Origin: Ruminococcus sp. YRD2003
GTDB lineage: Bacteria; Bacillota; Clostridia; Oscillospirales; Ruminococcaceae
Direction: 5' to 3'
NCBI GenBank assembly: GCA_900109435.1
Contig: FNZT01000006.1
Coordinates: 124,001 to 188,000 of the forward strand
Length of the DNA stretch: 64,000 bases
Positions 63,701 to 64,000 of the stretch are shown here, one piece after another. Position numbers and translations under genes: made by a program. A model generated the notes under the pieces. It was not told the DNA's origin, made no database searches, and saw only the letters and a list, made by a program, of their open reading frames with translations. Numbering within the stretch: position 1 is the first letter of the stretch; the number at the start of each line of letters is the position of its first letter.

Positions 63701-64000
63701 ATGAAAGCACTCATAGTCATAGATATGCAGAACGATTTCACCACAGGTGTTCTCGGTAATCCGCAAACGGCTGCTGTTATTGAGAATGTTGCAGATATGA
63801 TAAAGAGATTCCGCAAAAACGAACCCGACGGTCTCGTCATTGCTACGCTTGATACACATTTTGAAAATTACTCCGAGACACAGGAGGGCAGGAATCTGCC
63901 CGTCCCGCACTGTATCAAGGGTTCGGAGGGCTGGAAGATAGTCCCCGAAGTAAAAAAAGCGCTCGGAGAGAAATGTAAATACGCGGAGAAACTCACATTC
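63701..64000 (+). CDS. Isochorismatase-like cysteine hydrolase (3' truncated)
   Basis: 100 codons before the window edge; GGAGG precedes the ATG at 63701. ALIVIDMQNDFTTGVLGN carries the catalytic Asp, TLDTHFENYSET is a metal-site-like loop, and VPHCIKGSEGWKIVPEV contains the next conserved segment. The catalytic Cys lies outside the window. Closest in feel to nicotinamidase (PncA)-type hydrolases, which would link to the PnuC-type gene at the other end, but this is only suggestive. Confidence 0.8.
   Translation, partial: MKALIVIDMQNDFTTGVLGNPQTAAVIENVADMIKRFRKNEPDGLVIATLDTHFENYSETQEGRNLPVPHCIKGSEGWKIVPEVKKALGEKCKYAEKLTF

Overview
The window looks like chromosome from a fibre-degrading Ruminococcus (Firmicutes, Oscillospiraceae), most like R. 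flavefaciens. This is an inference from gene content and dockerin style, not from a database match. Seven large secreted proteins carry type I dockerin modules, several joined by Thr-rich linkers. No cohesin or scaffoldin gene is present. Most genes have purine-rich Shine-Dalgarno sites, and many promoters read TTGACA-N17-TATAAT. No rRNA, tRNA, CRISPR array, insertion sequence or phage gene was seen.

Layout. 1-4.9 kb: an edge-truncated phospholipase C-like gene, a PnuC-type transporter behind a structured leader, and a solute-binding lipoprotein overlapping a Cache-GGDEF diguanylate cyclase. 5.1-11.3 kb: two dockerin-tagged pectin/arabinan enzymes (GH127-type beta-L-arabinofuranosidase and PL11 rhamnogalacturonan lyase), each behind its own palindromic operator. 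11.3-17.3 kb: three tandem solute-binding lipoproteins without permeases. 17.6-19.5 kb: an ECF sigma factor and a membrane partner. 19.6-21.7 kb: an ApbE / NusG-domain-II / Gx-transporter operon. 21.8-25.8 kb: lower glycolysis (gpmI, tpiA, pgk). 26-27.2 kb: a small unknown gene and a stand-alone trpC. 27.3-30.8 kb: an ECF sigma / Ser-Thr-rich membrane protein / N-terminal-dockerin protein operon. 30.9-33.3 kb: a GNAT acetyltransferase and an Lsa/CplR-like ABC-F gene with an attenuator leader. 33.4-35.9 kb: a DUF3810-like metallopeptidase, a broken small membrane gene, and a TetR/DUF1858 divergent pair with twin operators. 36-43.2 kb: a dockerin CotH protein, a small membrane protein, an SDR oxidoreductase, an iron alcohol dehydrogenase, and a dockerin leucine-rich-repeat protein. 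43.3-47.4 kb: a consensus parS site, flotillin, and SpoIIE. 47.6-53.4 kb: the glycogen operon glgB-glgC-glgD-glgA. 53.8-62.8 kb: a 1309-residue GH43-CBM-dockerin-CBM-CE1 enzyme and a 1550-residue dockerin subtilase. 62.8-64 kb: a HAD phosphatase and an edge-truncated isochorismatase-like hydrolase.

How it fits together. Dockerin enzymes would attack pectin side chains, arabinan and feruloylated arabinoxylan outside the cell. Lipoproteins would bind soluble products, glycolysis would burn them, and the glg operon would store the surplus. Control elements are unusually readable: AraR-like palindromes in front of two arabinose-releasing enzymes, a different palindrome at the PL11 promoter, and two sigma/membrane-protein pairs, one co-transcribed with a dockerin protein.

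Noteworthy non-coding structure: two 172-bp MITE-like elements, each just upstream of a minus-strand gene; a parS inside a 34-bp palindrome; three ~92-bp tandem units before the subtilase; and the ABC-F leader with a two-residue upstream ORF and a terminator.
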